64,000 nucleotides of DNA from an uncultured Bacteroides sp. GTDB lineage: Bacteria; Bacteroidota; Bacteroidia; Bacteroidales; Bacteroidaceae. The notes below the pieces were generated by a model that was not told the origin of the DNA, did not search any database, and worked only from the letters and a program-made list of their open reading frames with translations. The translations under genes were made by a program, and so were the position numbers. Shown in pieces: positions 33,904 to 42,846 of the stretch (its first letter is position 1; every line of letters starts with the position of its first letter). The stretch is taken from positions 105,087 to 169,086 of the forward strand of contig NZ_CAJLKP010000003.1 in the NCBI RefSeq assembly GCF_905207245.1, given 5' to 3'.

Positions 33904-35763
33904 ATGAAACTAATCCCCTCCTTCCTTTTCCTTGCATTGCTTGCCCTGCAAGCCAATGCACAAACCTTGCAACGTGTTGCCCCCGAACAAGTCGGCATGG
34001 ATTCCCGTCATTTGATGTATGCTGATGAAGCTATAGAAACCGCCATCGCCAATAAGGACATTCCCGGTGCCGTACTAGCCGTGGTACGCAACGGAAAAAT
34101 GGCTTACCTCAAAGCATATGGTAACAAGTGTGTGTATCCCAACACCGAGCCTATGACCGTAAACACCATTTTCGATATGGCCTCATGCAGCAAATCCATG
34201 TCCACCGCCATCTGTACCCACATCCTGGCAGAACGTGGAAAGCTCCGCCTCCTGGACCCCGTCAGCCTTTACATTCCCGGCTTCAAGAATTGGGTAAGCG
34301 AAGATGGAAAAGATAAAAAAGTCATCCGCATCGCCGACCTGTTGACGCATACTTCCGGTCTTCCTCCTTATGCTCCGACATCCGAGTTGGAAAAGCAATA
34401 CAGTTCCCCCAATCCCGATGGATTAATAGAATACATTGCCAACTGCCGCCGCGACTTCAAGCCTCAGACCGACTTTCAATACAGTTGCCTCAACTACATC
34501 ACCCTGCAACGTATCATCGAAACCGTTAGCGGACAGTCCTTGCGTGACTTCGCCCGCGAAAATCTATTTGATGTTCTGGGTATGAACCATACCGATTACC
34601 TGCCCTGCAAACGTGATAAAGATGGGAAATGGATAAATACAGCAGATGCCCATTGGGCCTCCTCTACCAATGGAGACTGGCATAGCCCCATCGCCCCCAC
34701 CGAGAAGCAACCCGACGGCAGTGTCCTCTGCGGACAAGTACACGACCCGCTAGCCCGCATCATGAATGGTGGCATCTCCGGTAATGCCGGCGTATTCTCC
34801 TGTGCCGAAGACATCGCACTCCTCTGTGCCGCCCTGCAAAACGGCGGAGAGTGGAACGGACACCGTATCCTCAGCCCGCTGGGTGTGAAAGCCCTAAGTA
34901 CCGTTCCCCGTGCCACCGCCTCATTAGGCCGCACTTTAGGTTGGGACAATTTCACTGCTTATGCTTCCAACAACGGAGATTACTTCGGTCCTAACACCTA
35001 CGGTCATACCGGATATACCGGCACATCCATCGTAATAGACCCGGACAATGACACTTCGGTTATCCTGCTCATCAACGCCGTGCATCCCGAGGACGGACAC
35101 AGCGTAGTACGCCTGCGTTCGCTGGTATCCAATGCCGTGGCTGCATCCATCTACCCCATCCCACGTATCTATACGGAGCATTATTACAAGCGTTTCCTCC
35201 AATTCATGGATGAACCCACCATCACTTCCAAAGACATCGTTATGGTAGGCAACAGCCTTACAGAAGGTGGTGGTGACTGGAACGCCCGCCTCAACAAAAA
35301 GAATATCCGCAACCGTGGAATTATCGGCGATGAAGTGATGGGCATCTACGACCGTCTGCATCAGATACTCCCGGGACATCCCGCAAAGCTTTTCCTCCTT
35401 GCCGGTGTCAACGACATTTCACACGACCTCACTACCGACAGCATTGTCAACATGATACGTATGACCATAGAGCGTATCCAGCGTGAATCTCCCGACACAA
35501 AACTCTATCTGCAAAGTCTCCTGCCTTTCAATGAAAGTTTCGGGCGATACAAGAGACTTGCCGGAAAAACCGATATGGTTCCCGAAATCAATGCACAACT
35601 GGAAGCTTTAGCCAAAGAACACAAGATTACATTCATCAACCTCTTCCCTCTATTCACGGAGAAAGGGACGAATGTACTGCGCACTGAGTTGACCAGTGAC
35701 GGATTGCATCTGAATGAAGAAGGATATAAGATTTGGGTGAAGGCGTTAAAGAAGAAAATGTGA
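33904..35763 (+). CDS. serine beta-lactamase-family hydrolase fused to an SGNH/GDSL hydrolase
   Basis: This 619-residue secreted protein starts at ATG 33904, where the signal peptide begins (MKLIPSFLFLALLALQANAQ). Residues about 30-410 are a class-C-like serine hydrolase with SCSKSM (S-x-x-K), FQYSCLNY in the YxN region (Cys in place of the usual Asn) and GHTGYTGTSIV as the KTG-like motif. Residues about 415-619 are an SGNH hydrolase with blocks VGNSLTEGG, AGVNDISHD and SDGLHLNEEGY. It would remove esters or D-amino acids from peptidoglycan or similar glycans; the fusion suggests two sequential steps. It is the last plus-strand gene of the salvage region, 269 bp after MurQ, so it may have separate transcription. 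Confidence 0.85.
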   Translation: MKLIPSFLFLALLALQANAQTLQRVAPEQVGMDSRHLMYADEAIETAIANKDIPGAVLAVVRNGKMAYLKAYGNKCVYPNTEPMTVNTIFDMASCSKSMSTAICTHILAERGKLRLLDPVSLYIPGFKNWVSEDGKDKKVIRIADLLTHTSGLPPYAPTSELEKQYSSPNPDGLIEYIANCRRDFKPQTDFQYSCLNYITLQRIIETVSGQSLRDFARENLFDVLGMNHTDYLPCKRDKDGKWINTADAHWASSTNGDWHSPIAPTEKQPDGSVLCGQVHDPLARIMNGGISGNAGVFSCAEDIALLCAALQNGGEWNGHRILSPLGVKALSTVPRATASLGRTLGWDNFTAYASNNGDYFGPNTYGHTGYTGTSIVIDPDNDTSVILLINAVHPEDGHSVVRLRSLVSNAVAASIYPIPRIYTEHYYKRFLQFMDEPTITSKDIVMVGNSLTEGGGDWNARLNKKNIRNRGIIGDEVMGIYDRLHQILPGHPAKLFLLAGVNDISHDLTTDSIVNMIRMTIERIQRESPDTKLYLQSLLPFNESFGRYKRLAGKTDMVPEINAQLEALAKEHKITFINLFPLFTEKGTNVLRTELTSDGLHLNEEGYKIWVKALKKKM

Positions 35764-35832
35764 TAATTCTGATTAGCTTTCAAACATAATGAAACACATT
35801 TTCAATTGAAAAGAGTATTCCTAAAAGAAAAA

Positions 35833-35862
35833 AGAGGTTATTGCCAGTAAGCAATAACCTCT
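35833..35862 (-). terminator. terminator of the glyS-FKBP operon
   Basis: A perfect 12-bp stem (AGAGGTTATTGC / GCAATAACCTCT) with a 6-nt loop is followed on the minus strand by a T-rich run. It lies 28 bp past the FKBP stop. Confidence 0.85.
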
Positions 35863-35890
35863 CATTATATAAGAATTACTAAAAACTAAT

Positions 35891-36511
35891 TTATTCTACA
35901 CCCACCAATATCACATCAAAAGCTAATAAGGAGTATCCCGGAACACTTCCAGAGCCACCAGAGCCATATGCTGAATCCCATGGAATATAAACCATCCAAC
36001 GCTCACCAGTATGCATATACTGCGGGAATTGTTTCCATCCAGTAGTGTATGAAGCCAAGTTAAATGTAACTGGCGAATCAAAATCTGTTGGTTCGTTCTT
36101 TGGCGGGTTAGGGATATTTTGATCTATTGCACTATAACCGGTAAAAGTACCATCAAACTTAGTGCCATTAATTAGTGTACCATAATATTGGACGCTAATT
36201 GGCTCTAAATATAGCGGACGCTGCCCAGACATATCTTTCACAAGTTTTTTGCAATATATGTATTGAGGATGATTATCTGTACTGATAAACTCATTTTTTA
36301 TATAGAACATCTCACCCACCTGGATCTTCTCCAATTGCTCCAGAGTAACAACATAATTATCTCCTGCAACCACTTTGATTGAATCGATGAATGCCTGATT
36401 ACGTTCTTGCCAATTCGAATACTTCCCTTCTTCTTCCACCTCTTCACAAGAGATGAACACACCCATGGTGAGCAACAGGAAAGGCAGAAATACTAAGAGT
36501 CTTTTTTTCAT
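35891..36511 (-). CDS. FKBP-type peptidyl-prolyl isomerase lipoprotein
   Basis: This 206-residue lipoprotein has a signal peptide and lipobox (VFISC) and an FKBP-like fold. Segments ISVQYYGTLINGTKFDGTF and GERWMVYIPWDSAYGS match the core of FKBP prolyl isomerases, and YSLLAFDVILVGV is the terminal strand. It would assist folding of envelope proteins in the periplasm. The gene follows glyS by 21 bp on the minus strand, so the two are likely co-transcribed, and the operon ends at the terminator at 35833. Confidence 0.88.
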   Translation of the reverse strand: MKKRLLVFLPFLLLTMGVFISCEEVEEEGKYSNWQERNQAFIDSIKVVAGDNYVVTLEQLEKIQVGEMFYIKNEFISTDNHPQYIYCKKLVKDMSGQRPLYLEPISVQYYGTLINGTKFDGTFTGYSAIDQNIPNPPKNEPTDFDSPVTFNLASYTTGWKQFPQYMHTGERWMVYIPWDSAYGSGGSGSVPGYSLLAFDVILVGVE

Positions 36512-36532
36512 TCTGATAATTTATTGTATTAC

Positions 36533-38074
36533 TTATTGCAATGTCTTCAGCAATGACGTAAGGCTGACACGGTCTGCAATGATGTTATTCAGTTCAGCAA
36601 TAGCTACGCGTTCCTGCTGCATCGTATCACGGTTACGCAGTGTCACGCAGTTATCTTCCAGAGTTTGATGGTCAACAGTCACGCAGAACGGAGTACCGAT
36701 GGCATCCTGACGGCGGTAACGCTTACCGATACTATCTTTTTCATCATACTGGCAGTGGAAGTGGAACTTCAATGAGTCGATGATTTCACGGGCCTTTTCG
36801 GGCAGACCGTCTTTCTTTATCAACGGCATCACAGCCAACTTCACGGGAGCAAGCGCAGCAGGTAATTTCAATACGATGCGGCTTTCTCCATTCTCCAGTT
36901 GTTCTTCACAATAAGAAGCAGACATGATGCTGAGGAACATACGGTCCACCCCAATAGAAGTCTCAATAACATACGGAGTATAACTTTCATTCGTTTCAGG
37001 ATCAAAGTATTTAATATTCTTACCGGAGAACTTTTCATGCTGAGATAAGTCGAAGTTCGTACGGCTATGGATACCTTCCACTTCTTTGAAGCCGAAAGGC
37101 ATCAGGAACTCGATATCTGTAGCAGCATTGGCGTAATGAGCCAATTTATCATGGTCATGATAACGATAATGGTCGTCACCAAAGCCCAGTGCCTTATGCC
37201 ATTTCAGGCGGATTTCTTTCCACTTCTTGAACCAATCCAGTTCAGTGCCCGGCTTCACGAAGAACTGCATCTCCATCTGCTCGAACTCACGCATGCGGAA
37301 GATGAACTGACGGGCAACAATTTCGTTACGGAAAGCCTTACCGATCTGTGCAATACCGAAAGGTATCTTCATACGACCGGTCTTCTGTACATTCAAGTAG
37401 TTTACAAAGATACCCTGAGCTGTTTCCGGACGCAGATAAATCTTCATGGCACCATCAGAAGTAGACCCCATTTCAGTAGAGAACATCAGGTTGAACTGAC
37501 GAACCTCCGTCCAGTTCTTTGTACCGCTGATGGGGCAAACGATTTCTTCATCCAGAATAATCTGGCGAAGCTCATCAAGGTTATTATCATTAAGCGCCTT
37601 GGCAAAACGTTCGTGCAAAGCATCACGTTTAGCCTGATGTTCCAATACGCGGCCGTTTGTACTGCGGAACTGTGCTTCGTCAAAAGATTCTCCGAAGCGT
37701 TTAGCAGCTTTAGCTACTTCCTTATTGATTTTATCGTCGTACTTAGCCAGTTGGTCTTCAATCAGCACATCGGCACGATAACGTTTTTTAGAGTCACGGT
37801 TGTCAATCAATGGGTCATTGAATGCGTCTACGTGTCCGGAAGCCTTCCAGATAGTGGGGTGCATGAAGATAGCGGAGTCGATGCCGACAATGTTTTCGTG
37901 CAGCAACACCATACTCTGCCACCAATATTGTTTAATGTTGTTTTTCAGTTCCACACCCATCTGACCGTAGTCATACACTGCTCCCAATCCGTCGTAGATG
38001 TCGCTGGAGGGGAATACGAAACCGTATTCCTTACAGTGTGATACGAGTTTCTTAAAAACGTCTTCTTGTGCCAT
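36533..38074 (-). CDS. glyS: glycyl-tRNA synthetase, single-chain class II type
   Basis: This class II synthetase charges tRNA-Gly. The 513-residue chain starts at ATG 38074 (MAQEDVFKKLVSHCKEYGFVF); an upstream in-frame extension starts within the promoter region and is rejected. Motifs include FVFPSSDIYDGLGAVYDYG, LRPETAQGIFVNYLN, GIAQIGKAFRNEI (motif 2), FIFRMREFEQMEMQFF and TSIGVDRMFL (motif 3). It is the dimeric single-subunit form typical of Bacteroidota, and length is normal. It is followed by the FKBP gene 21 bp downstream. Confidence 0.97.
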   Translation of the reverse strand: MAQEDVFKKLVSHCKEYGFVFPSSDIYDGLGAVYDYGQMGVELKNNIKQYWWQSMVLLHENIVGIDSAIFMHPTIWKASGHVDAFNDPLIDNRDSKKRYRADVLIEDQLAKYDDKINKEVAKAAKRFGESFDEAQFRSTNGRVLEHQAKRDALHERFAKALNDNNLDELRQIILDEEIVCPISGTKNWTEVRQFNLMFSTEMGSTSDGAMKIYLRPETAQGIFVNYLNVQKTGRMKIPFGIAQIGKAFRNEIVARQFIFRMREFEQMEMQFFVKPGTELDWFKKWKEIRLKWHKALGFGDDHYRYHDHDKLAHYANAATDIEFLMPFGFKEVEGIHSRTNFDLSQHEKFSGKNIKYFDPETNESYTPYVIETSIGVDRMFLSIMSASYCEEQLENGESRIVLKLPAALAPVKLAVMPLIKKDGLPEKAREIIDSLKFHFHCQYDEKDSIGKRYRRQDAIGTPFCVTVDHQTLEDNCVTLRNRDTMQQERVAIAELNNIIADRVSLTSLLKTLQ

Positions 38075-38125
38075 TTTTTTGTTATATCTATTAATTTTAA
38101 TCCTGTTCTTTATTAAAAAACGCCA

Positions 38126-38155
38126 CAAAGATAGGGATTTATATCATAAGTCGGG
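38126..38155 (-). promoter_or_regulatory. promoter of glyS
   Basis: An exact TATCTTTG on the minus strand at 38126-38133 lies 52 nt before the glyS start. The -33 half-site is weak. Confidence 0.55.
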
Positions 38156-38176
38156 CAGGCGGGGTATTAATTTATC

Positions 38177-38655
38177 TTATCGCAATAAACTCTCGCTCTG
38201 CACTTCCGTCACAATCTGCCCGTCGAACAGATTGATAACCCGGTGGGCATACGAAGCATCGTGACGTGAATGGGTCACCATGATAATCGTAGTTCCCTGA
38301 CGGTTCAGTTCAAGAAGAAGCTCCATGACATCCTTTCCGTTGCGGGAGTCGAGGTTACCGGTCGGCTCATCGGCAAGTATCAACATGGGGTTAATTACTA
38401 CGGCGCGGGCAATAGCTACACGTTGCTGCTGTCCACCGGATAGCTGGGTGGGAAAGTGCCGGCACGATGGTCTATGCTCATCCGTTTCAGAGTTTCCTCT
38501 ACCCTGCGTTTACGCTCGGAAGGTTTGATTTTCATGTAAGTAAGCGGCAGTTCAACGTTCTCAAATACATTCATCTCTTCGATAAGGTTGAAACTCTGGA
38601 AAACGAAACCTATTTTTCCTTTACGGATATCGGTGCGCTCACTTTCTTTCATCAC
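38177..38655 (-). pseudogene. broken ABC-transporter ATPase (LolD/MacB type)
   Basis: Two fragments in different frames belong to one ATPase. The first (38655 to about 38455) gives KGKIGFVFQSFNLIEEMNVF, the Q-loop region. A one-base frameshift near 38460 then breaks the frame; shifting it restores FPTQLSGGQQQRVAIARAVV (signature), LADEPTGNLDSR (Walker B) and IIMVTHSRHD (H-loop) to 38177. The N-terminus with Walker A is missing, replaced by unrelated sequence next to a palindromic element. It is not functional as it stands, unless the frameshift is a sequencing error, and even then Walker A is absent. It belonged to an antimicrobial-peptide or lipoprotein exporter (MacB-like). Confidence 0.88.
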
Positions 38656-38733
38656 AGTCCAAAGGCCCCATGAGAGCTACAAGTACATCGGATTCTGGCG
38701 TTTAATCTGTACAACTGCTAATTCCTGTTTTTA

Positions 38734-38860
38734 CCCTATCCACACCGCACCCAAGATGCACTTGCTCCGTACATACTCCGTACTTTCTTCGCTCAGAGGT
38801 ACTCCTAACCGAAGAAAGTACGGAGCAAGTACGTCTCAGATACATTCCGGGTACGGTGCA
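38734..38860 (+). repeat. dispersed palindrome of the CTTGCTCCGTAC type, copy 2
   Basis: This has the same design as the element at 4654. GCACTTGCTCCGTACATAC leads to arms TACTTTCTTCG / CGAAGAAAGTA around CTCAGAGGTACTCC, then CGGAGCAAGTAC. It sits precisely between the permease relic and the ATPase relic, so its insertion or recombination may have broken the operon. Confidence 0.8.
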
Positions 38861-38866
38861 GGTACC

Positions 38867-39076
38867 TATTCTGTTTTTAATAATTCTATAGGATTTGCCG
38901 TTGCCGTTCTCCAGGTTTTGATAGCTCACCGTTAACAGTGCAACCAATGCGGATATGACACCGGCCATTAGAAATACCCAAGGACTCGGAGACGTTTTTA
39001 CTACAAAGCCATCCAGCCAATTATACAGGAAGATGTAAGCTATCGGGCAAGCTATCAGAATACCGAACTGCGTCAT
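38867..39076 (-). pseudogene. C-terminal relic of a MacB/FtsX-type permease
   Basis: About 70 codons read FGILIACPIAYIFLYNWLDG, WVFLMAGVISALVALLTVSY and end near QNLENGNGKSYRIIKNR. This is the last transmembrane segment and tail of an FtsX-domain permease. No upstream body is present: the sequence before it toward parC is out of frame. It precedes the ATPase relic on the same strand, so together they are the debris of one exporter operon. Confidence 0.8.
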
Positions 39077-39155
39077 CCGGAATGCCGGAAAAAAGCCGAA
39101 TGACAGTATTCATCGCGGCACACACTATCATCCTCCAATAATTAAAAGACCTTCA

Positions 39156-39189
39156 TTTGCAGGATTTACCGAGAAAATTTGTATTTTTG
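39156..39189 (+). promoter_or_regulatory. promoter of parC
   Basis: TTTG at 39156-39159 and TATTTTTG at 39182-39189 are separated by 22 bp, 53 nt ahead of the start at 39243. Confidence 0.6.
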
Positions 39190-39242
39190 CGTTCGACTGA
39201 GAAATACAGTGATTATTCAGAATAGATATTCCCAAAACAGAT

Positions 39243-41921
39243 ATGAGCGAAGACTTTGAAGCACCGAAAGACGATTTGGAAAAGGAACTCCCGGCAGGGA
39301 GCGAAGGACATTCGGATTATAAACCCGCTGACACGAAGGACGTAAAAGCAAAATACCAGCTTAGCGGTATGTACCAGAATTGGTTTCTGGATTATGCGTC
39401 GTATGTTATTCTAGAGCGTGCCGTACCCCACATCAATGATGGTTTGAAGCCTGTGCAGAGACGTATCCTGCACTCCATGAGGCGAATGGAAGATGGGCGC
39501 TACAATAAGGTGGCAAACATCGTGGGGCACACTATGCAGTTTCACCCGCACGGTGATGCCTCCATTGGTGATGCACTGGTGCAATTGGGACAAAAAGATT
39601 TGCTCATTGATTGCCAGGGAAACTGGGGTAACATACTTACGGGTGACGGCGCCGCCGCTCCCCGTTATATTGAAGCGCGCCTGTCGAAGTTTGCCCTCGA
39701 TGTAGTGTTCAACCCGAAAACCACCGAATGGAAACTTTCTTATGACGGACGAAACAAAGAACCGGTAACCCAGCCTGTAAAATTCCCTTTGCTATTGGCA
39801 CAGGGCGTAGAAGGTATTGCGGTAGGTCTTTCATCCAAGATACTTCCCCACAATTTCAATGAACTTTGTGATGCATCCATCAACTATCTGCACGAAGAGG
39901 AATTCAAACTCTATCCGGATTTCCAGACGGGCGGCAGCATCGACGTATCCAAATACAACGATGGCGAACGAGGCGGAGCTGTACGCGTACGTGCCAAGAT
40001 AGAAAAGATTGATAACAAGACGCTTGCCATCAAGGAAATTCCCTATGGTAAGACGGTAGCCAGTGTTTGCGATTCCATCGTGAAAGCAAGCGAGAAAGGC
40101 AAAATCAAGATAAAGAAGGTAGAAGACCTGACGTCCGGCAATGTAGAGATACTGGTTCACCTTGCTCCCGGCGTATCTTCGGATAAGACAATCGACGCCT
40201 TATATGCCTTTACGGACTGCGAAGTAAGCATATCGCCCAACTGCTGCGTCATCGATGACCAGAAACCGCACTTCCTCACTGTGAGTGATGTGCTGAGAAA
40301 ATCGGTAGACAATACCTTGGCTCTTCTACGCCGCGAACTGGAGATACGTAAAGACGAGATACTGGAAAGCCTACACTTCGCTTCACTGGAAAAGATATTC
40401 ATCGAAGAACGCATCTATAAGGACGAGGGATTTGAACAAGCCAAGAACATGGATGCAGCCTGCGAGCACATTGATGAGCGCCTGACACCTTTCTACCCTC
40501 TATTCATCCGCGAAGTGACCAAAGAGGATATCCTTAAGCTGATGGAAATAAAGATGGGACGTATCCTCAAGTTCAACTCCGACAGGGCGGAAGAGCTCAT
40601 TGCCCGCATGAAAACAGATATAGAGGAGATAAACCACCATCTGGCAAACATCATAGAGTACACGGTGGACTGGTATCTGATGTTGAAAAACAAATACGGC
40701 AAAAACTTCCCGCGCCGTACGGAGTTGCGCAACTTCGATACTATCGAGGCAAGCAAGGTAGTGGAAGCCAACGAGAAATTATATATCAACCGCGAAGAAG
40801 GATTTATCGGCACAGCTTTGAAGAAAGATGAATTCCTCTGCAACTGTTCAAGCCTTGATGATGTCATCATCTTCTTCCGCGACGGACGTTATTTGGTTAC
40901 TCCCGTATCCGACAAGAAATTCGTTGGAAAGAATATTCTCTATGCCAATGTATTCAAGAAGAACGATAAGCGCACCATATACAATGTGGTTTATCGCGAC
41001 GGAAAAGAAGGGACACAATACATCAAACGGTTTGCCGTAACAAGTATTATCCGCGACCGCGAATATGATGTGACGCAAGGCACACCCGACTCACGCATCA
41101 TGTATTTCACCGCCAATCCCAACGGTGAAGCGGAAGTCATCAAGGTGACACTGAAACCCAATCCCCGCGTGCGCCGCATTATTTTTGAAGAAGACTTCAG
41201 TGCAGTCAGCATCAAGGGTCGCCAGGCAAGGGGTAATATCCTGACCAAGCTGCCGGTGCATAAGATTGCCCTGAAACAACGCGGTGGCTCCACATTGGGC
41301 GGACGCAAAGTATGGTTCGACCGTGATGTGCTTCGCCTCAACTACGACGGACGTGGTGAATATCTGGGAGAATTCCAAAGTGAAGACAGCATCCTGGTGG
41401 TACATGACAACGGCGATTTCTACATCACCAACTTCGACCTCAGCAACCATTATGAGCCCAATATCCGCATACTGGAAAAGTTTGACGCGAACAAGATATG
41501 GACTGCCGTGCTTTATGATGCGGACCAGCAGAATCTGCCCTACATCAAGCGTTTCTGCATGGAAGCAACCAACCGTAAGCAGAACTATCTGGGAGAAAAT
41601 AAAAACAGCAGGCTGATTTTATTGACAGACGAATGTTATCCGCGTCTGGAAGTCATATTCGGTGGTCATGACAGTTTCCGTGAGCCGCTAATTATAGAAG
41701 CAGACGAATTTATTGCCGTGAAAGGCTTCAAGGCAAAAGGTAAGCGTATTACTACCTTTACACTGGAGACTGTGAATGAACTGGAACCGACACGACAGCC
41801 CGAAGCTCCGGAAGAAACGGAGGAACAGGAAGAGGAAGAACCCGAAATCCTGGACCCCGATCATGGCAAGAGCGAAGACGACATCCGGGATGAAATAACG
41901 GGGCAGATGAAACTGTTCTAA
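39243..41921 (+). CDS. parC: DNA topoisomerase IV subunit A (ParC)
   Basis: ParC cuts and reseals DNA to unlink daughter chromosomes, with ParE. This 892-residue protein has the breakage-reunion domain from about residue 45 (YASYVILERAVPHINDGLKP, VQRRILHSM), HPHGDASIGDALVQLGQ (quinolone-pocket helix) and the catalytic tyrosine in GAAAPRYIEARLSKFA. The C-terminal domain is a degenerate GyrA-type propeller with an acidic tail (EETEEQEEEEPEI). GyrA in these bacteria starts with a different motif (SYIDYSMSVIVSRALPDVRD), which favours ParC. parE is not in the window. A heptad array begins at the stop codon. Confidence 0.93.
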   Translation: MSEDFEAPKDDLEKELPAGSEGHSDYKPADTKDVKAKYQLSGMYQNWFLDYASYVILERAVPHINDGLKPVQRRILHSMRRMEDGRYNKVANIVGHTMQFHPHGDASIGDALVQLGQKDLLIDCQGNWGNILTGDGAAAPRYIEARLSKFALDVVFNPKTTEWKLSYDGRNKEPVTQPVKFPLLLAQGVEGIAVGLSSKILPHNFNELCDASINYLHEEEFKLYPDFQTGGSIDVSKYNDGERGGAVRVRAKIEKIDNKTLAIKEIPYGKTVASVCDSIVKASEKGKIKIKKVEDLTSGNVEILVHLAPGVSSDKTIDALYAFTDCEVSISPNCCVIDDQKPHFLTVSDVLRKSVDNTLALLRRELEIRKDEILESLHFASLEKIFIEERIYKDEGFEQAKNMDAACEHIDERLTPFYPLFIREVTKEDILKLMEIKMGRILKFNSDRAEELIARMKTDIEEINHHLANIIEYTVDWYLMLKNKYGKNFPRRTELRNFDTIEASKVVEANEKLYINREEGFIGTALKKDEFLCNCSSLDDVIIFFRDGRYLVTPVSDKKFVGKNILYANVFKKNDKRTIYNVVYRDGKEGTQYIKRFAVTSIIRDREYDVTQGTPDSRIMYFTANPNGEAEVIKVTLKPNPRVRRIIFEEDFSAVSIKGRQARGNILTKLPVHKIALKQRGGSTLGGRKVWFDRDVLRLNYDGRGEYLGEFQSEDSILVVHDNGDFYITNFDLSNHYEPNIRILEKFDANKIWTAVLYDADQQNLPYIKRFCMEATNRKQNYLGENKNSRLILLTDECYPRLEVIFGGHDSFREPLIIEADEFIAVKGFKAKGKRITTFTLETVNELEPTRQPEAPEETEEQEEEEPEILDPDHGKSEDDIRDEITGQMKLF

Positions 41922-41955
41922 GTGATTAACGATTAGTGATTAGTGATAAGCAACT
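41921..41955 (+). repeat. heptad array at the parC stop (AGTGATT units)
   Basis: Units AGTGATT, AACGATT, AGTGATT, AGTGATA follow one another starting at the last base of the parC stop codon. They fill most of the 40-bp gap to the next start. Confidence 0.85.
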
Positions 41956-41961
41956 ATATTA

Positions 41962-42825
41962 ATGAGTTTATATAGAATAGGTATAATAGCCGCATGCCTG
42001 CTGTTCGGACCGGGCGGAAGCGTAAAAGCGCAAAGCGTTGAAGAAAGGGCGCTACAGGAACTGAGGGCCGACTCTTCGGCAAGAACACGCTTTGTAACCC
42101 GGGCCACCATGTATGGCGTAGGCTATGCCAATGTATTCGACACTTATCTGTCACCACAGGAATACAAGGGTATCGACTTCCGTATTTCCCGTGAAAGCAT
42201 GCGCATGACCAAGTGGATGAATGGCAATGTATCCTTGCAAAGTTTCTTCCAGGCAGACATTGGTTATACCCATAACCGTGTGGACAATAACAATATGTTC
42301 TCCGGGCTGGCCAACTGGAACTACGGATTACATTACAATTTCCCTATTACTCCAAACTTTAAATTACTTGCCGGAGGACTTATTGATCTGAACGGTGGTT
42401 TTGTATACAGTCTGCGCAACGGTAACAACCCGGCACAGGCGCGTGCTTACATCAACCTGGATGCATCGGGAATGGCAATATGGGATTTGCGAATTAAGAA
42501 CTATCCGATTTCTTTGCGTTATCAGATTAACCTGCCTTTCATGGGCGTCATGTTCTCTCCCAATTACGGGCAATCGTACTACGAAATATTTACGCTAGGC
42601 AATTGGAACGGAGTGATAAACTTCACTTCCCTGCATAACCAGCCCTCCTTGCGGCAGATGCTAACCGTAGATTTCCCGGTAGGAAGAGCAAAAATGCGCC
42701 TTGCCTACCTGTGGGATGCACAGCAATCCAAGGTAAATGACATAAAGACGCATACCTATTCGCATGTGTTCATGGTAGGGTTCGTAAAGGAATTGTTTCT
42801 CATTCGCGACAAAAGAAAAAAGTGA
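41962..42825 (+). CDS. DUF3316-family envelope protein
   Basis: This 287-residue protein has a signal peptide (MSLYRIGIIAACLLFGPGGS) and matches the DUF3316 family as I recall it. The body alternates strands rich in aromatic residues (NWNYGLHYNFPITPNFKLLA, SFFQADIGYTHNRVDNNN), suggesting a small outer-membrane beta-barrel. No enzymatic motif is visible. It follows parC by 40 bp and precedes an S41 peptidase gene by 21 bp. No function is known to me. Confidence 0.7.
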   Translation: MSLYRIGIIAACLLFGPGGSVKAQSVEERALQELRADSSARTRFVTRATMYGVGYANVFDTYLSPQEYKGIDFRISRESMRMTKWMNGNVSLQSFFQADIGYTHNRVDNNNMFSGLANWNYGLHYNFPITPNFKLLAGGLIDLNGGFVYSLRNGNNPAQARAYINLDASGMAIWDLRIKNYPISLRYQINLPFMGVMFSPNYGQSYYEIFTLGNWNGVINFTSLHNQPSLRQMLTVDFPVGRAKMRLAYLWDAQQSKVNDIKTHTYSHVFMVGFVKELFLIRDKRKK

Positions 42826-42846
42826 CTATCGGGAGGAAGTGATAGA

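Noticed and set aside
37067..38041. 324-codon plus-strand frame opposite glyS
   Set aside because: It is a shadow of glyS with no domain or start context.
38588..38935. 115-codon plus-strand frame across the palindrome
   Set aside because: It runs through the CTTGCTCCGTAC palindrome and the complement of ABC relics; no homology.
39243..41921. GyrA rather than ParC
   Set aside because: The N-terminal motif differs from Bacteroidota GyrA and the acidic tail and divergent C-terminal domain suit ParC.
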